From an uncultured Hyphomicrobiales bacterium (lineage in GTDB: Bacteria > Pseudomonadota > Alphaproteobacteria > Rhizobiales > Beijerinckiaceae), in assembly GCA_903902915.1 (NCBI GenBank), contig CAIUWR010000040.1, positions 1 through 64,000 of the forward strand: DNA of 64,000 nucleotides. The letters are read 5' to 3'. Position numbers and translations under genes: made by a program. Below the pieces are notes generated by a model, which worked only from the letters and a program-made list of their open reading frames with translations, had not been told where the DNA came from and searched no databases. This document shows, in pieces, positions 1-8,849 of the stretch (position 1 is the first letter of the stretch; every line of letters begins with the position of its first letter).

Positions 1-252
1 CCCACTGGGGCGTTGAAAACCGCCTCCACTGGGTTCTGGACGTCGTGTTCCACGATGATCTGATGCGCCTGAGAACCGAAAGCGGCCCAGCGAATATGGC
101 TGTCATAAAACACTTCGTCCTAAATCTCATCAAGGAGATACAAGACAAGGCGTCCCTCAAGACAAGACGCAAGACCCTCGGTTGGGACGATCAGTACCTC
201 CACGACGCCCTGATGCAAAAATGGCGGTGATAGTGTTCAAGCGATTGCCCTG
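1..252 (+). mobile_element. Right end of an ISAs1-family insertion sequence (left part outside the window)
   Basis: The window begins inside a transposase reading frame that stops at 230. A few bases later comes TTCAAGCGATTGCCCTG (236-252), which looks like the terminal inverted repeat typical of this IS family, whose other end would read as its complement starting CAGGGCAATCGC. The left end and the target duplication cannot be seen. If the element ends at 252, the target duplication would begin at 253. Assignment to ISAs1 rests on the transposase C-terminus. Confidence 0.75.
3..230 (+). CDS. ISAs1-family transposase, C-terminal fragment (5' end outside window)
   Basis: The open frame enters from the left edge and starts with HWGVENRLHWVLDVVF, followed by DDLMRLR and SGPANMAVIKHFVLNL. 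This is the conserved C-terminal end of ISAs1-type DDE transposases (the H-x2-ENxLHWxLDVxFxED block). The last catalytic acidic residue of the DDE triad lies in or near this block in the family. Only about 76 residues are visible, so whether the element is intact upstream is unknown. The stop at 230 is 22 bases from the putative IS end, as expected for a complete right end. Confidence 0.85.
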   Translation, partial: HWGVENRLHWVLDVVFHDDLMRLRTESGPANMAVIKHFVLNLIKEIQDKASLKTRRKTLGWDDQYLHDALMQKWR

Positions 253-532
253 CTGAATTCCGCACTGCTGCGTCAAACAGGCCGCTTCGTTCACGGTTTG
301 ACTCCGCAAATCGCCGCTTCGGGAAAAGCGGCTGGGGAAAACAGGCGCGAAGGGCCCGGGACGCTTGGACCTGAATCAATGGCTGGTGTAGTTTGCCACT
401 CGTCGGATACGACATCTCGTGTTGCGGACCATCACAGAGCGTAAGGCGTTTGAACAACGGCGGCGAGAGCCGACGCGTCTGGCTGTGTGATTTCTGGTTC
501 GGCTGCATTGTTCTAGACTGGATGGAGGACTT
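253..532. other. Intergenic region between the IS end and gcrA
   Basis: No convincing gene is seen in these 280 bases. A small perfect inverted repeat (GCCGCTT, 313-319, and AAGCGGC, 326-332) could be a weak stem-loop. Two GANTC sites, the CcrM methylation target, occur at 300-304 and 373-377, about the number expected by chance. The gcrA promoter should lie here. GGATGGAGGA just before 533 is its ribosome binding site. Confidence 0.5.
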
Positions 533-1150
533 ATGTCCTGGACTGATGAGCGCGTCGAACAGTTGCGAAAGCTTTGGCTTGACGGGAAGAGCGCGAGTCA
601 GATCGCTGGAGAGCTGGCCAACGGGATCACCCGCAACGCCGTGATCGGCAAGGTCCATCGTCTGGGTCTGTCCGGTCGCGTGAAGAGCGCGGGACAGCCT
701 GCGCCCCGGCCGCGTCCTGCGCCGAAGCCCCAATCCACGTCCAACGCCTCTGGTTCAGGTGGCGGGTCGAGCCATGGTTCAAGCCATGGGGCGAGCCTCA
801 GCGCCGGCGCCATGCAACGCGGCCAGGCCGCACAGCGTCAATCCATGCCCATGACGCGCGGCGCCACCGCGCTGGCTTATTCTCCGATGGCTGAAGTCGA
901 GACCGTGTTGCGGCCGACCGAAGAGGTCGTGATCCCGATGTCCGAGCGGGTCACGATCATGGAGCTGAAAGAATCCATGTGTCGCTGGCCATTGGGCGAT
1001 CCTGCGACCCCCGAGTTTCGGTATTGCGGCGCCAGGTCGCCGATTGGCGACACCTATTGCGCGCATCATGCGCGGGTCGCCTATCAGCCGAGCCAGGATC
1101 GTCGGCGCGATCGTGATCGCCGGGCGCAACAGCTCACCCGCATGTCCTGA
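533..1150 (+). CDS. gcrA: Cell-cycle regulator GcrA
   Basis: GcrA is an alphaproteobacterial cofactor of sigma-70 RNA polymerase that acts at promoters carrying CcrM-methylated GANTC sites and drives cell-cycle genes. The N-terminal 50 residues (MSWTDERVEQLRKLWLDGKS, then ASQIA and NAVIGKVHRLGLSGR) are the GcrA helix-turn-helix domain. A low-complexity Pro/Ser/Gly linker (about 51-110) follows, then the C-terminal polymerase-binding part with conserved Cys150, Cys165, Cys176 and the CAHH motif. The length (205 aa) is slightly above the usual 170-180 because of the linker. The start has a strong GGAGGA Shine-Dalgarno. The gene is monocistronic, bounded by the IS remnant upstream and a terminator downstream. 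Confidence 0.96.
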   Translation: MSWTDERVEQLRKLWLDGKSASQIAGELANGITRNAVIGKVHRLGLSGRVKSAGQPAPRPRPAPKPQSTSNASGSGGGSSHGSSHGASLSAGAMQRGQAAQRQSMPMTRGATALAYSPMAEVETVLRPTEEVVIPMSERVTIMELKESMCRWPLGDPATPEFRYCGARSPIGDTYCAHHARVAYQPSQDRRRDRDRRAQQLTRMS

Positions 1151-1164
1151 TCGCGAGCGCATCG

Positions 1165-1202
1165 AAAAGCCCGGCCGCCTTTTGGGCGAGCCGGGCTTTT
1201 TA
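1165..1202. terminator. Bidirectional rho-independent terminator between gcrA and phoB
   Basis: AAAAGCCCGGC (1165-1175) pairs with GCCGGGCTTTT (1190-1200) around a 14-base loop. The arms carry T-rich tails on both strands, so the hairpin can end gcrA from the left and the pho operon from the right. Confidence 0.9.
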
Positions 1203-1218
1203 TTGCGGTGATTGCGTC

Positions 1219-1938
1219 TCAAGCCTTGCCGAAAGTCTCGTCGAAAGCGTAGCCGGCGCCGCGCACCGTGCGCAGCGGATCGCGCTCGCGGCCGCGCACG
1301 ATCGCCTTGCGCAGGCGTCCCACATGCACGTCCACTGTGCGCTCATCGATCTCGGCCGCATCGCCCCAGACAGAGTCGAGCAATTGGGCGCGGGAGAACA
1401 CGCGGCCCGGCTTTTCCATGAGATGTTCCAGCAGGCGAAATTCGGTCGGGCCCAGATGAATGTCGCGCTCGCCCCGGCGCACGCGCCGCGCCATGCGGTC
1501 AAGCATGAGCTCGCCCGCCTGCAACCGTCCCGCGATGCGTTCGGGCCGCGCGCGGCGGAGCAAGGAACGCACCCGCGCCATGAGTTCAGGCACCGAGAAG
1601 GGCTTCACCACATAATCGTCCGCGCCGATGGACAGGCCGCGCACACGCTCGCTCTCCTCGCCGCGCGCGGTGAGGATGATCACCGGCAAATCGCGCGTGG
1701 CTTCGCGGACGCGCAGACGCCGACAGATTTCAAATCCCGAGACGCCTGGCAGCATCCAGTCGAGAATGACGAGGTCGGGAACGCTTTCCGCCAGCATGAT
1801 CTCGGCCTCGTCGCCACGCTCGGCGCGCGAGACCGCATAGCCTTCCGCTTCCAGATTGTAAGTCAGCAACAGCGCGAGCGCCGCCTCATCCTCGACGACA
1901 AGGATGCGGGGCGTCGTCGGAGAACCCGCCTCCATCAT
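1219..1938 (-). CDS. phoB: Phosphate regulon response regulator PhoB
   Basis: OmpR-type response regulator of 239 aa. The receiver domain (about residues 10-125) has the acidic pocket VVEDE, phosphoacceptor Asp60 in LVILDWMLPG, and the conserved Thr and Lys (ILTARG, VVKPFS). A winged-helix DNA-binding domain fills residues 140-235 (GPTEFRLLEHLM, RTVDVHVGRLRKAI, TVRGAGYAF). Phosphorylated PhoB binds Pho boxes such as those seen before pstS and phoR. It is the last gene of the pho-pst series, and its start overlaps the phoU stop (ATGA), so the two are translationally coupled. Confidence 0.96.
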   Translation of the reverse strand: MMEAGSPTTPRILVVEDEAALALLLTYNLEAEGYAVSRAERGDEAEIMLAESVPDLVILDWMLPGVSGFEICRRLRVREATRDLPVIILTARGEESERVRGLSIGADDYVVKPFSVPELMARVRSLLRRARPERIAGRLQAGELMLDRMARRVRRGERDIHLGPTEFRLLEHLMEKPGRVFSRAQLLDSVWGDAAEIDERTVDVHVGRLRKAIVRGRERDPLRTVRGAGYAFDETFGKA

Positions 1939-2630
1939 TTGCCCCCAGCCATGTCGCCCTTGGGCCTGTCCATCGGCAACATTTCGCCGGTGAGGATGTA
2001 ATGCACGGTCTCCGCGATATTGGTCGCGTGGTCTCCGACGCGCTCGACGTTCTTCGAGCAGAAGAGCAGCTGCGTGCAGACGGTGATGTTGCGCGGATCC
2101 TCCATCATGAAGGTGAGGAGGTCGCGGAACACCGAGTCTTCCAGCGCGTCGATTTCGGCGTCGCGCAGCCAGACCGCATCGGCGCGCTCGACATCCCGCT
2201 GCGAGTAGGCGTCGAGCACATCCTTCAATTGCATGGCGGCGAGTTCGCCCATGTGCCGCAGGCCGATCATGGCGCGCGGCAGGCGCTGTTCGCCCGACAG
2301 CGCGACCGCACGCTTGGCGATGTTCTTGGCCAGATCCCCGACGCGCTCCAGATCGCCGGAAATGCGCATCGCGGCGACGATTTCGCGCAGGTCGAGGCCA
2401 ACCGGCTGGCGCCGCGCGATGATCAGCACCGCCGATTCCTCGACTTCGCGCTGAAGGGCGTCGAGGCGCTTGTCCATGGAGATGGTGGAGCGGGCGAGGT
2501 CCGCATCGAGGCGGATCAGCGCGTCGATGCCATCCGCCAGCATTTTCTCGCCGATGCCGCCCATTTCGGCGATCTTGCGGCCGAGCAATTCAAGTTCGCG
2601 ATCAAAGGCCCTGACTGTGTGGTCGCTCAT
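1935..2630 (-). CDS. phoU: Phosphate transport regulator PhoU
   Basis: PhoU is a cytoplasmic all-helical protein with two three-helix repeats. It links the Pst transporter to PhoR and keeps the regulon off when phosphate is plentiful. The family signatures are present twice (VERVGDLAKNIAKRAV around residue 95 and VERVGDHATNIAE near 205). I prefer the second Met (MSDHTVRAF) because a GGGGGG ribosome binding site sits 7 bases before it; the Met two codons earlier would be too close. It overlaps phoB by 4 bases downstream and follows pstB closely. Confidence 0.95.
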   Translation of the reverse strand: MSDHTVRAFDRELELLGRKIAEMGGIGEKMLADGIDALIRLDADLARSTISMDKRLDALQREVEESAVLIIARRQPVGLDLREIVAAMRISGDLERVGDLAKNIAKRAVALSGEQRLPRAMIGLRHMGELAAMQLKDVLDAYSQRDVERADAVWLRDAEIDALEDSVFRDLLTFMMEDPRNITVCTQLLFCSKNVERVGDHATNIAETVHYILTGEMLPMDRPKGDMAGGK

Positions 2631-2644
2631 AATCATTCCCCCCG

Positions 2645-3445
2645 TCAGCCGAAGCGGCCGGTAATATAATCCTGCGTGCGCTTCTGCGCGGGCGATGTGA
2701 ATATCTTGTCGGTATCGTCCATCTCGACCATCTCGCCCAGATACATGAACACCGTCTTGTCGGAGATGCGCGCGGCCTGCTGCATGTTATGGGTGACGAT
2801 GGCGATCGTGTAGCGATCGGACATTTCGTCCATCAGCTCCTCGACCTTCGCCGTCGAGATCGGATCAAGCGCCGAGCAGGGTTCGTCGAAGAGGATCACT
2901 TCGGGCTTGATGGCGACCGTGCGCGCGATGCACAGGCGCTGTTGCTGGCCGCCAGACAGGCTCAGGCCGCTGGCGTCGAGCTTGTCCTTCACCTCGTCCC
3001 ACAAGGCCGCGCCGCGCAGGGCTTCTTCCACGCGCGCGTCCATTTCGCTCTTCGGCAGCTTCTCATAAAGGCGGATGCCGAAGGCGATGTTTTCAAAGAT
3101 CGTCATGGGGAAGGGCGTGGGCTTCTGGAAGACCATGCCGACGCGCGCGCGCAGCAAATTGACGTCGACGCCCGGCCCCAGAATGTTCTGCCCATCGAGC
3201 AAAACCTCGCCCTCGGCGCGCTGGTTGGGATACAGCTGATACATGCGGTTGAGCACGCGCAGCAGCGTGGACTTGCCGCAGCCCGACGGGCCGATGAAGG
3301 CCGTCACCTTGTTGGTCAGCAGCGACAGGTTGATGTTCTTGAGCGATGGCTTGCCCGAGCCATAATAGAAATTGAGATTGCGAATGGCGATCTTCACGCC
3401 TTCGGAATCATGGGTCAGCGCGTCGGCGCGCATCATCTCGTTCAT
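2645..3445 (-). CDS. pstB: Phosphate ABC transporter ATP-binding protein PstB
   Basis: This is the ATPase subunit of the high-affinity PstSCAB phosphate importer, on the cytoplasmic face of the membrane. It has Walker [10 protein letters not shown], the Q-loop [10 protein letters not shown] that is diagnostic of PstB, the signature [14 protein letters not shown], Walker [14 protein letters not shown] and the switch histidine in VTHNMQQA. The length (266 aa) is normal for the family. The start codon overlaps the pstA stop (ATGA). Confidence 0.97.
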   Translation of the reverse strand: MNEMMRADALTHDSEGVKIAIRNLNFYYGSGKPSLKNINLSLLTNKVTAFIGPSGCGKSTLLRVLNRMYQLYPNQRAEGEVLLDGQNILGPGVDVNLLRARVGMVFQKPTPFPMTIFENIAFGIRLYEKLPKSEMDARVEEALRGAALWDEVKDKLDASGLSLSGGQQQRLCIARTVAIKPEVILFDEPCSALDPISTAKVEELMDEMSDRYTIAIVTHNMQQAARISDKTVFMYLGEMVEMDDTDKIFTSPAQKRTQDYITGRFG

Positions 3446-4287
3446 TTCGGATTCCTCCCGCCGGACAGGCTCCGGGCGACAATGTTGAGAGACAAAACAG
3501 CAAGCGTGATGAGCAGAGCGCCCGCCCAGGCGAGACGTTTCCAGTTAGGATCGGGATTGTTGATGAAATTGTTGATGGTCACCGGCAGATTGGCCATGGT
3601 CTTCGTGAGATCCACGCTCCAGAACTGGTTCGACAAAGCGGTGAAGAGCAACGGCGCCGTCTCGCCGCTCACCCGCGCCACCGCAAGCAGAAGGCCGGTC
3701 ACAAGGCCCACGCGCGCCGCGCGCCAGGTGATCTTGCGGATCATGTAGGACTGCGGCATGCCCAGCGCGACGGCGGCTTCGCGCAGTTGCGTGGGCACCA
3801 GCAGCAACATGTCTTCGGTCGTGCGCACCACCACCGGCAGCGCGATCACCGCCAGGGCCAGCGCGCCAGCCAATCCCGAGAAGCCGCCCATGGGCACGAC
3901 CACCGCGCCATAGACGAAGAGGCCGATGATGATGGAGGGCGCGCTGAGCAGGATGTCGTTGATGAAGCGGATCACCGAGGTGATCTTCGAGAAGCGGCCA
4001 TATTCGGCCATATAGGTGCCCGCCAGCAGGCCGATGGGCGCGCCGACCCCGATGCCAAGGACCGTCAGGATCAGACTGCCGACGATGGCGTTGAGCAATC
4101 CACCGCCTTGCGCGTTGGGCGGCGGCGTCATTTCCGTGAACATCGCCACGGTGAGGCCCGCAAAGCCGTTCCAGAAGAGCGTGAAGAGGATCAACGTCAG
4201 CCAGGCGAGGCCGAAGATGGTGGCGCCGAGACAAAGCGCCATGGCGATGGAGCTTGTGCGGCGACGCCGCGCGTAGAACGGGTTCAT
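3442..4287 (-). CDS. pstA: Phosphate ABC transporter permease PstA
   Basis: Inner-membrane permease of 281 aa with about six hydrophobic segments. The cytoplasmic EAA loop ([19 protein letters not shown]) that docks onto PstB is present. The N-terminus is a short basic stretch (RRRRTS) before the first membrane helix. It overlaps pstB by 4 bases at its end, and pstC stops just before its start, so pstC-pstA-pstB are tightly packed in one transcript. Confidence 0.96.
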   Translation of the reverse strand: MNPFYARRRRTSSIAMALCLGATIFGLAWLTLILFTLFWNGFAGLTVAMFTEMTPPPNAQGGGLLNAIVGSLILTVLGIGVGAPIGLLAGTYMAEYGRFSKITSVIRFINDILLSAPSIIIGLFVYGAVVVPMGGFSGLAGALALAVIALPVVVRTTEDMLLLVPTQLREAAVALGMPQSYMIRKITWRAARVGLVTGLLLAVARVSGETAPLLFTALSNQFWSVDLTKTMANLPVTINNFINNPDPNWKRLAWAGALLITLAVLSLNIVARSLSGGRNPK

Positions 4288-4288
4288 G

Positions 4289-5290
4289 TCAAACTCCCTG
4301 CTTGCGCTCGAGCCGCATCAACATGAGGCGGGCGGCGGCGAGGACGAAGAAGGTGAGCACGAAGAGCAACAGGCCCAGCAGGATCAGCGCGCTTTGATGC
4401 AGATCGCGGCTCTCGGCGAATTCGCTGGCGATGGCCGCCGAAATCGTCGTGCCCGGGCCGAAGATCGAGCCGGTGATGCGGAAGGAATTGCCGATGACGA
4501 AAGTCACCGCCATGGTCTCGCCCAGCGCCCGGCCCAGCGCGAGCATGACGCCGCCAATCACGCCGACGCGGGTGTAGGGAATGACCACCCGGCGCACCAC
4601 TTCCCATGTGGTGCAGCCAAGCCCGTACGCGGCCTCCTTCAACACCGGCGGAACCGTGTTGAACACGTCGCGCGCGATGGCGGTGACGAAGGGCAGGATC
4701 ATGATGGCGAGCACGAGCGATGCGTTGAACAGGCTCAGATTGCTCGCAGGCCCGGCGAAGATCACATTCAGCACCGGAATGTTTTCGACCGCATCGACGA
4801 TGGCGGGCTCGATCGAGTCGGCCAGCATCGGCCCCAGAACGAAGAAACCCCACATGCCGTAGATGATGGAGGGAATGCCCGCCAGAAGCTCCACCGCCAC
4901 GCCCACAGGCCGACGCAGCCATTGCGGACAAAGCTCGGTGAGGAAGATGGAGATGCCGAGGCCCACGGGAACGGCGATCAGCAAAGCGATGACGGAGCTG
5001 ATCAGCGTGCCGTAGATCGGCCCCAGACCGCCAAGCACCGGATTGGGCCGCGCATTGGGCGCCCAACGCTGGGTGGTGAGAAAGTCAAAACCGTAAGTCG
5101 AGATCGCAGGCCATGCGCCGATGATCAACGAGATGATGATGCCGCCCAGCAGCAACAGCACCGTGGCGGCGGCGATCTGCGCCAGCAGCCGAAACACCGA
5201 ATCGCCCAGTTTGAAGGACGCCAACGCCTTGGCGCGCCAGGCGTTGGTGGGCGCTTCAACGGCGCCTTCTTGCAAAATCATATCCGTCAT
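4289..5290 (-). CDS. pstC: Phosphate ABC transporter permease PstC
   Basis: Second membrane subunit of the Pst importer, 333 aa from the chosen start ([14 protein letters not shown]). An in-frame Met 19 codons upstream lies inside the pstS-pstC stem-loop region and lacks a ribosome binding site, whereas AGAGGA precedes the chosen ATG. The EAA-like loop ([19 protein letters not shown]) and the PstC signature [15 protein letters not shown] are visible, with six predicted membrane helices. The tail of the protein nearly touches pstA. Confidence 0.96.
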   Translation of the reverse strand: MTDMILQEGAVEAPTNAWRAKALASFKLGDSVFRLLAQIAAATVLLLLGGIIISLIIGAWPAISTYGFDFLTTQRWAPNARPNPVLGGLGPIYGTLISSVIALLIAVPVGLGISIFLTELCPQWLRRPVGVAVELLAGIPSIIYGMWGFFVLGPMLADSIEPAIVDAVENIPVLNVIFAGPASNLSLFNASLVLAIMILPFVTAIARDVFNTVPPVLKEAAYGLGCTTWEVVRRVVIPYTRVGVIGGVMLALGRALGETMAVTFVIGNSFRITGSIFGPGTTISAAIASEFAESRDLHQSALILLGLLLFVLTFFVLAAARLMLMRLERKQGV

Positions 5291-5323
5291 CGGGAAATCC
5301 TCTTGCACACACAAAAGTCGAAA

Positions 5324-5347
5324 GTGGGGGAGGTCGCCCTCCCCCAC
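5324..5347 (-). other. Stem-loop between pstS and pstC
   Basis: GTGGGGGAGG (5324-5333) and CCTCCCCCAC (5338-5347) form a perfect 10-bp stem with a 4-base loop. It starts 7 bases after the pstS stop and is followed on the transcribed strand by TTTCGACTTTTG. It could be a leaky terminator or a 3' stabiliser that lets pstS mRNA exceed the permease message, as expected for a binding protein needed in excess. Confidence 0.8.
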
Positions 5348-5354
5348 GCTCCGA

Positions 5355-6377
5355 TTACTTGTTCTTGATGCTGTCCGCCCAGGTCTTGCGGATCAGCGTG
5401 GCCACGGAGGCGGGCATGGGGATATAGTCGAGCTCTTCGGCCATCTTGTCGCCCTTGGCGAAGGCCCAGTCGAAGAACTTGATGGCCTCCATGGAAGCTG
5501 CCTTATCAGACGGCTCGCCATACATCAGGATGAAGGTCGCGGCGGTGATCGGCCACGAAGCCTCGCCCGGCTGGTTGGTCAGGATCTGATAGTAGCCGGG
5601 GGCGTTGGCCCAATCGGCGTTGGCGGCGGCGGCCTGGAAGGCGGCGACCGTGGGCTCGACATGCTTGCCAGCCTTGTTGACCATGTCGGCGAAGGTCAGC
5701 TTGTTCTGCTTGGCGTAAGCATATTCCACATAGCCGATGGAGTTCTTGGTCTGGGCGACATTGCCGGCCACGCCGTCATTGCCCTTGGCGCCAACGCCAA
5801 CCGGCCATTCCACCGCCGCGTCCGAACCGACCTTGTCAGCCCAGTCCTTGCTGACCTTGGAGAGGTAGTCGGTGAAGTTGAAGGTGGTGCCCGAACCATC
5901 CGAGCGACGCACGACGGTGATGGCGGCCGAGGGAAGCGTCAGCTTGGCGTTCAGCTTCTTGATCGCGGCGTCGTCCCACTTGGTGATCTTGCCGAGATAG
6001 ATGTCGGCGAGGGTCTCGCCATCGAGCGTCAGCTCGCCGGGCTTCACGCCTTCAAGGTTCACGACGGGCACGATGCCGCCCATGACCATGGGCCACTGCA
6101 CCAGGCCGTCCTTCTTCAGCGCGTCAGCCTTGAGCGGCATGTCGGTGGCGCCGAAGGTCACGGTCTTGGCCTGGATCTGCTTGATGCCGGCGCCCGAGCC
6201 GATGGACTGATAGTTCAGGCCGTTGCCGGTCGCGGTCTTGTAGGCGTCAGCCCACTTCGAATAGATCGGGAAGGGGAAGGTGGCGCCGGCGCCGGTGATG
6301 TCGGCGGCCTGGGCGGTGGCGCCGGTCAAGGCGACAATGGCGACCGCCGCAGCGCGCATCAGGGGATTGAAAGTCAT
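5355..6377 (-). CDS. pstS: Periplasmic phosphate-binding protein PstS
   Basis: Solute-binding protein of the Pst importer, 340 aa with a Sec signal peptide ([19 protein letters not shown], cleavage after ATAQA). The mature protein starts [18 protein letters not shown], the classic PstS N-terminus. The phosphate-binding motifs TDMPLK and [16 protein letters not shown] are intact. The start was set at the signal peptide Met; the longer in-frame extension would run back into the Pho box. It is the first gene of the pst transcript and is preceded by three Pho half-sites. Confidence 0.97.
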   Translation of the reverse strand: MTFNPLMRAAAVAIVALTGATAQAADITGAGATFPFPIYSKWADAYKTATGNGLNYQSIGSGAGIKQIQAKTVTFGATDMPLKADALKKDGLVQWPMVMGGIVPVVNLEGVKPGELTLDGETLADIYLGKITKWDDAAIKKLNAKLTLPSAAITVVRRSDGSGTTFNFTDYLSKVSKDWADKVGSDAAVEWPVGVGAKGNDGVAGNVAQTKNSIGYVEYAYAKQNKLTFADMVNKAGKHVEPTVAAFQAAAANADWANAPGYYQILTNQPGEASWPITAATFILMYGEPSDKAASMEAIKFFDWAFAKGDKMAEELDYIPMPASVATLIRKTWADSIKNK

Positions 6378-6455
6378 GCTTGTCTCTCTGGTTGCGGCGG
6401 TCCTGGGGATCGGAGCCGCCTCAGTACTGTCTTTAAGCTTTCGACGTTCCGTTTT

Positions 6456-6484
6456 TACGACAGTCGAATGACAATTAAATGACA
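6456..6484 (-). promoter_or_regulatory. Triple Pho half-site upstream of pstS
   Basis: On the minus strand TGTCATT, TGTCATT and TGTCGTA follow each other with exactly 11 bases between starts (plus-strand copies at 6478-6484, 6467-6473, 6456-6462). The 7-base direct repeats with 4-base AT-rich spacers are the PhoB binding pattern. The array ends 78 bases before the pstS start codon, so it should drive pstSCAB-phoU-phoB under phosphate starvation. Confidence 0.9.
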
Positions 6485-6511
6485 TTATAAACACATGAAA
6501 AATATAAGTTT

Positions 6512-7549
6512 TCAGGATTTAGGCAAAAGCGCCTCGAAGCAGGCGCCATCGCCCGGCTCGCTGGTGATGGACAGACGGCCCCTGTGACGCGCCACAATAT
6601 GCTTGACCAGGGCGAGGCCAAGCCCCGTTCCGCCTTTGGCGCGGCTCGCGCCCGCATCCGCGCGGTAGAAGCGCTCCGTCAGGCGCGGCAGATCCGCGCG
6701 GGCGATGCCCTTGCCATGGTCCCGCACGCGCAGGCGCGCCTGATCGCCCTGCTGGGCGACGGAAATCTCCACATTTGTGACCCGGTCGGGCAGCGAACCG
6801 TAAGTGATGGCGTTGCCGACGAGGTTTTCCACAAGCCGGATCAGTTCGTCGCGGTCGCCCGGAATGATCAGCGTCGGCGGCGCCTCGATCTGAAGCGTGA
6901 CGCGGTTTTCCTTCGCGATGAGGTCGAGGCCGTCCACCACGTGGCGCACGACGCCGACAAAATCCACGGGCGCGTTGGGCCGCAGATGGGCTTGCTGTTC
7001 GATGCGCGAGAGCGAGAGCAGATCGTCGATCAGCCGCTGCATCCGCCGCGCCTGATCGCGCATGATGCCAAGGAAACGCACACGGGCGTTTGGGTCGTCC
7101 CGCGCCGGCCCCTGCAAGGTTTCGACGAAGCCCAGCACCGAGGCCAGCGGCGTGCGCAACTCATGGCTGACATTGGCGATGAAATCCGAGCGCATGCGCT
7201 CCACGCGCAGGGCGTCGGTCGTTTCCCGCAGGGTCAGCATGCAGAGCGTTCCCTCGGCGAGCTCCAGCGGCGCCACATGCGCGTCGAAGACCCGTTCGAC
7301 CGGCACCCGCTCGCGCCAGATGACGCCTTCGGCCGGGCCGCCCGCCAGAACCCGCGTCGCTGCGTCCAGCACGTCGGGCGAACGCAGGGTGAGGGCGAGC
7401 GGATCGCCAGCGCGCGCGGCGGGCAGAAGCGCGCGCATCGGCGCGTTCAAGGCGCGAAGCCGCGTGTCGGGACCAACCAGCAGGGCTGGGTCGCGCAGCG
7501 CGTTGAACAGTGCGGCGCACAGCGCGGCTTCCTCGGGTGCCTTGTCCAA
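6512..7549 (-). CDS. phoR: Phosphate regulon sensor histidine kinase PhoR (no membrane segment)
   Basis: PhoR phosphorylates PhoB when phosphate is low. The protein has an N-terminal PAS-like domain (about residues 10-110), the dimerisation/phosphoacceptor helix [19 protein letters not shown] (His near residue 130) and an ATPase domain with the N box ([11 protein letters not shown]), VRDHGKGI and [11 protein letters not shown]. Unlike typical PhoR there is no hydrophobic segment anywhere, so it should be cytoplasmic or held by partners such as PhoU/PstB. TTG at 7549 is preferred as the start because GAGGAG stands 7 bases before it. The gene precedes pstS with a 134-base gap. Confidence 0.92.
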   Translation of the reverse strand: MDKAPEEAALCAALFNALRDPALLVGPDTRLRALNAPMRALLPAARAGDPLALTLRSPDVLDAATRVLAGGPAEGVIWRERVPVERVFDAHVAPLELAEGTLCMLTLRETTDALRVERMRSDFIANVSHELRTPLASVLGFVETLQGPARDDPNARVRFLGIMRDQARRMQRLIDDLLSLSRIEQQAHLRPNAPVDFVGVVRHVVDGLDLIAKENRVTLQIEAPPTLIIPGDRDELIRLVENLVGNAITYGSLPDRVTNVEISVAQQGDQARLRVRDHGKGIARADLPRLTERFYRADAGASRAKGGTGLGLALVKHIVARHRGRLSITSEPGDGACFEALLPKS

Positions 7550-7569
7550 CGTGTCTCCTCGCAAGCGTT

Positions 7570-7604
7570 ATGAGAATCGTTGTGAAGTGGGGAACGATTC
7601 TCAT
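7570..7604. repeat. 12-bp inverted repeat upstream of phoR
   Basis: ATGAGAATCGTT (7570-7581) and AACGATTCTCAT (7593-7604) are perfect complements separated by 11 bases. Each arm contains a GANTC site. The repeat lies between the Pho box and the phoR ribosome binding site, so it could be an operator or an RNA hairpin in the phoR leader. There is no T-tract, so it is not a standard terminator. Confidence 0.8.
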
Positions 7605-7619
7605 GACAGAATTGCGACA
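7603..7619 (-). promoter_or_regulatory. Probable Pho box upstream of phoR
   Basis: The minus strand reads TGTCGCA-ATTC-TGTCAT, two half-sites 11 bases apart, close to the consensus and resembling the pstS array. It suggests that phoR is autoregulated by PhoB. The two half-sites are imperfect, so this is less certain than the site before pstS. Confidence 0.6.
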
Positions 7620-7654
7620 TATGACAAACGCCGGAACGATATTGTCGCAATTCC

Positions 7655-8749
7655 TCAATCGAGGCCCGGGCGCTCGCGGCGTCCATCGTCTTCGCTGCGG
7701 TGCGTCATGTCTTCGCGCAGCGAGGTCCAGCGGCGCATGCTCTCATGGGCTCCAAGCAGCGCCAGCGCCAGAATGAACGGGCCGATATAATAGACCATGC
7801 GGAACAGCAGCAGCGAGGCCAGCAGTCCCTCCTGTGAGGGCGCGGGGACCGCCTTGAGCATGGTCATTTCAAAGGCGCCGATCCCTCCCGGCGCATTCGA
7901 GGCGATGCCGATCAGGCAGGCGAACACATAGGTCGCGGCAAAGGTCACCGGATCCGCGCCATGGCCGCGCGGCAACAGCACGTAAAGACAGGCGGCCGCA
8001 GCGCTGAGTTCGCACACGCCCAGCAACATCTGACTGACGGTGAGCACGAAACCGGGCAGCTCCAGCGTCAGCCCCTGAATGCGGGTGCGCCGATGGCCGA
8101 GCGAAACCCAGGTCAAATAGGCGAGAATGGCGGCCAGAACGCCCAGCCCCATCGCCACGTTCACGGAGACCTTCACATGATTGATCTCGGCGATGCCCAC
8201 CGGATCAAAAACCAGCGCCGTCCCGACCACGATGGTCATGCCCAGCCAGAAGGTGACGCCCGCGATGACCGTCAGGCTCGCCACCTTGGCGGCGGAGACG
8301 CCCTTTTGCGAATAGATCCAGTAGCGCACCGTGCCGCCCGTGATGATCGGAAAGCCCAGCGTGAAGGAAATCGCATAGCTGGTGAAGGAGCCCAGCGCCG
8401 TCGTGCGATAGGGCACGCGCAGGTTCAGTTGGCGCAGGGCCAGCCCATCATAGCCGGTGAGCGCCAGATAGGAGAGGGAGGCGAAGGCGCAGGCCAGCGC
8501 GATCTGGTCCCAGCTCGTCGCCTCGAAGGCGGCGCGCAGGTCGCGCCAACTGACGGCGCGCAGCGTGTTGAAGAGCACGAAGGCGGAAAGGGCGATCAGC
8601 GCCAGGCTGAGGGCCGCGCCCACAAGGCGCCAGCGCCTGCGGCGCCGCATCGCCTTGTCGTGCAGCGGGTCCAGCAATGCGGGAACGACGCCGCCCGCAT
8701 GGATGGGCGCGCCTGTCTCCTCGTTCATCTCTGATTCCGGGCTGACCAT
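7655..8749 (-). CDS. LPG-synthase-type transmembrane flippase domain protein (MprF N-terminal/YbhN-like)
   Basis: Integral membrane protein of 364 aa with about eight hydrophobic segments, preceded by a cytoplasmic basic cluster (MRRRRRWRL). It matches the flippase domain shared by MprF N-termini and the UPF0104/YbhN family (segments such as SYAISFTLGFPIITGGTVRY, and GIASNAPGGIGAFEMTML with the conserved PGGIGxFE). It lacks an aminoacyl-lipid synthase domain, so a role in lipid movement across the inner membrane is likely but the lipid is unknown. Met at 8749 or 8728 could be the start. It lies in the same direction as the YfhO-like gene upstream. Confidence 0.85.
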   Translation of the reverse strand: MVSPESEMNEETGAPIHAGGVVPALLDPLHDKAMRRRRRWRLVGAALSLALIALSAFVLFNTLRAVSWRDLRAAFEATSWDQIALACAFASLSYLALTGYDGLALRQLNLRVPYRTTALGSFTSYAISFTLGFPIITGGTVRYWIYSQKGVSAAKVASLTVIAGVTFWLGMTIVVGTALVFDPVGIAEINHVKVSVNVAMGLGVLAAILAYLTWVSLGHRRTRIQGLTLELPGFVLTVSQMLLGVCELSAAAACLYVLLPRGHGADPVTFAATYVFACLIGIASNAPGGIGAFEMTMLKAVPAPSQEGLLASLLLFRMVYYIGPFILALALLGAHESMRRWTSLREDMTHRSEDDGRRERPGLD

Positions 8750-8849
8750 CAGACGTCCATCGAGCCGGGGTGGCCCGCGCGGCCCTTATGAAGAGCGTGC
8801 GCGATGGTGGCAAGTCCCGCAGGGACGGATGCGAATGGCGCAGCCATGC

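Noticed and set aside
300-377. GANTC pair before gcrA as a methylation switch
   Set aside because: Two sites in about 280 bases is close to chance for this composition.
6378-6494. Longer PstS start at 6494
   Set aside because: It would read through the Pho boxes and bury the signal peptide.
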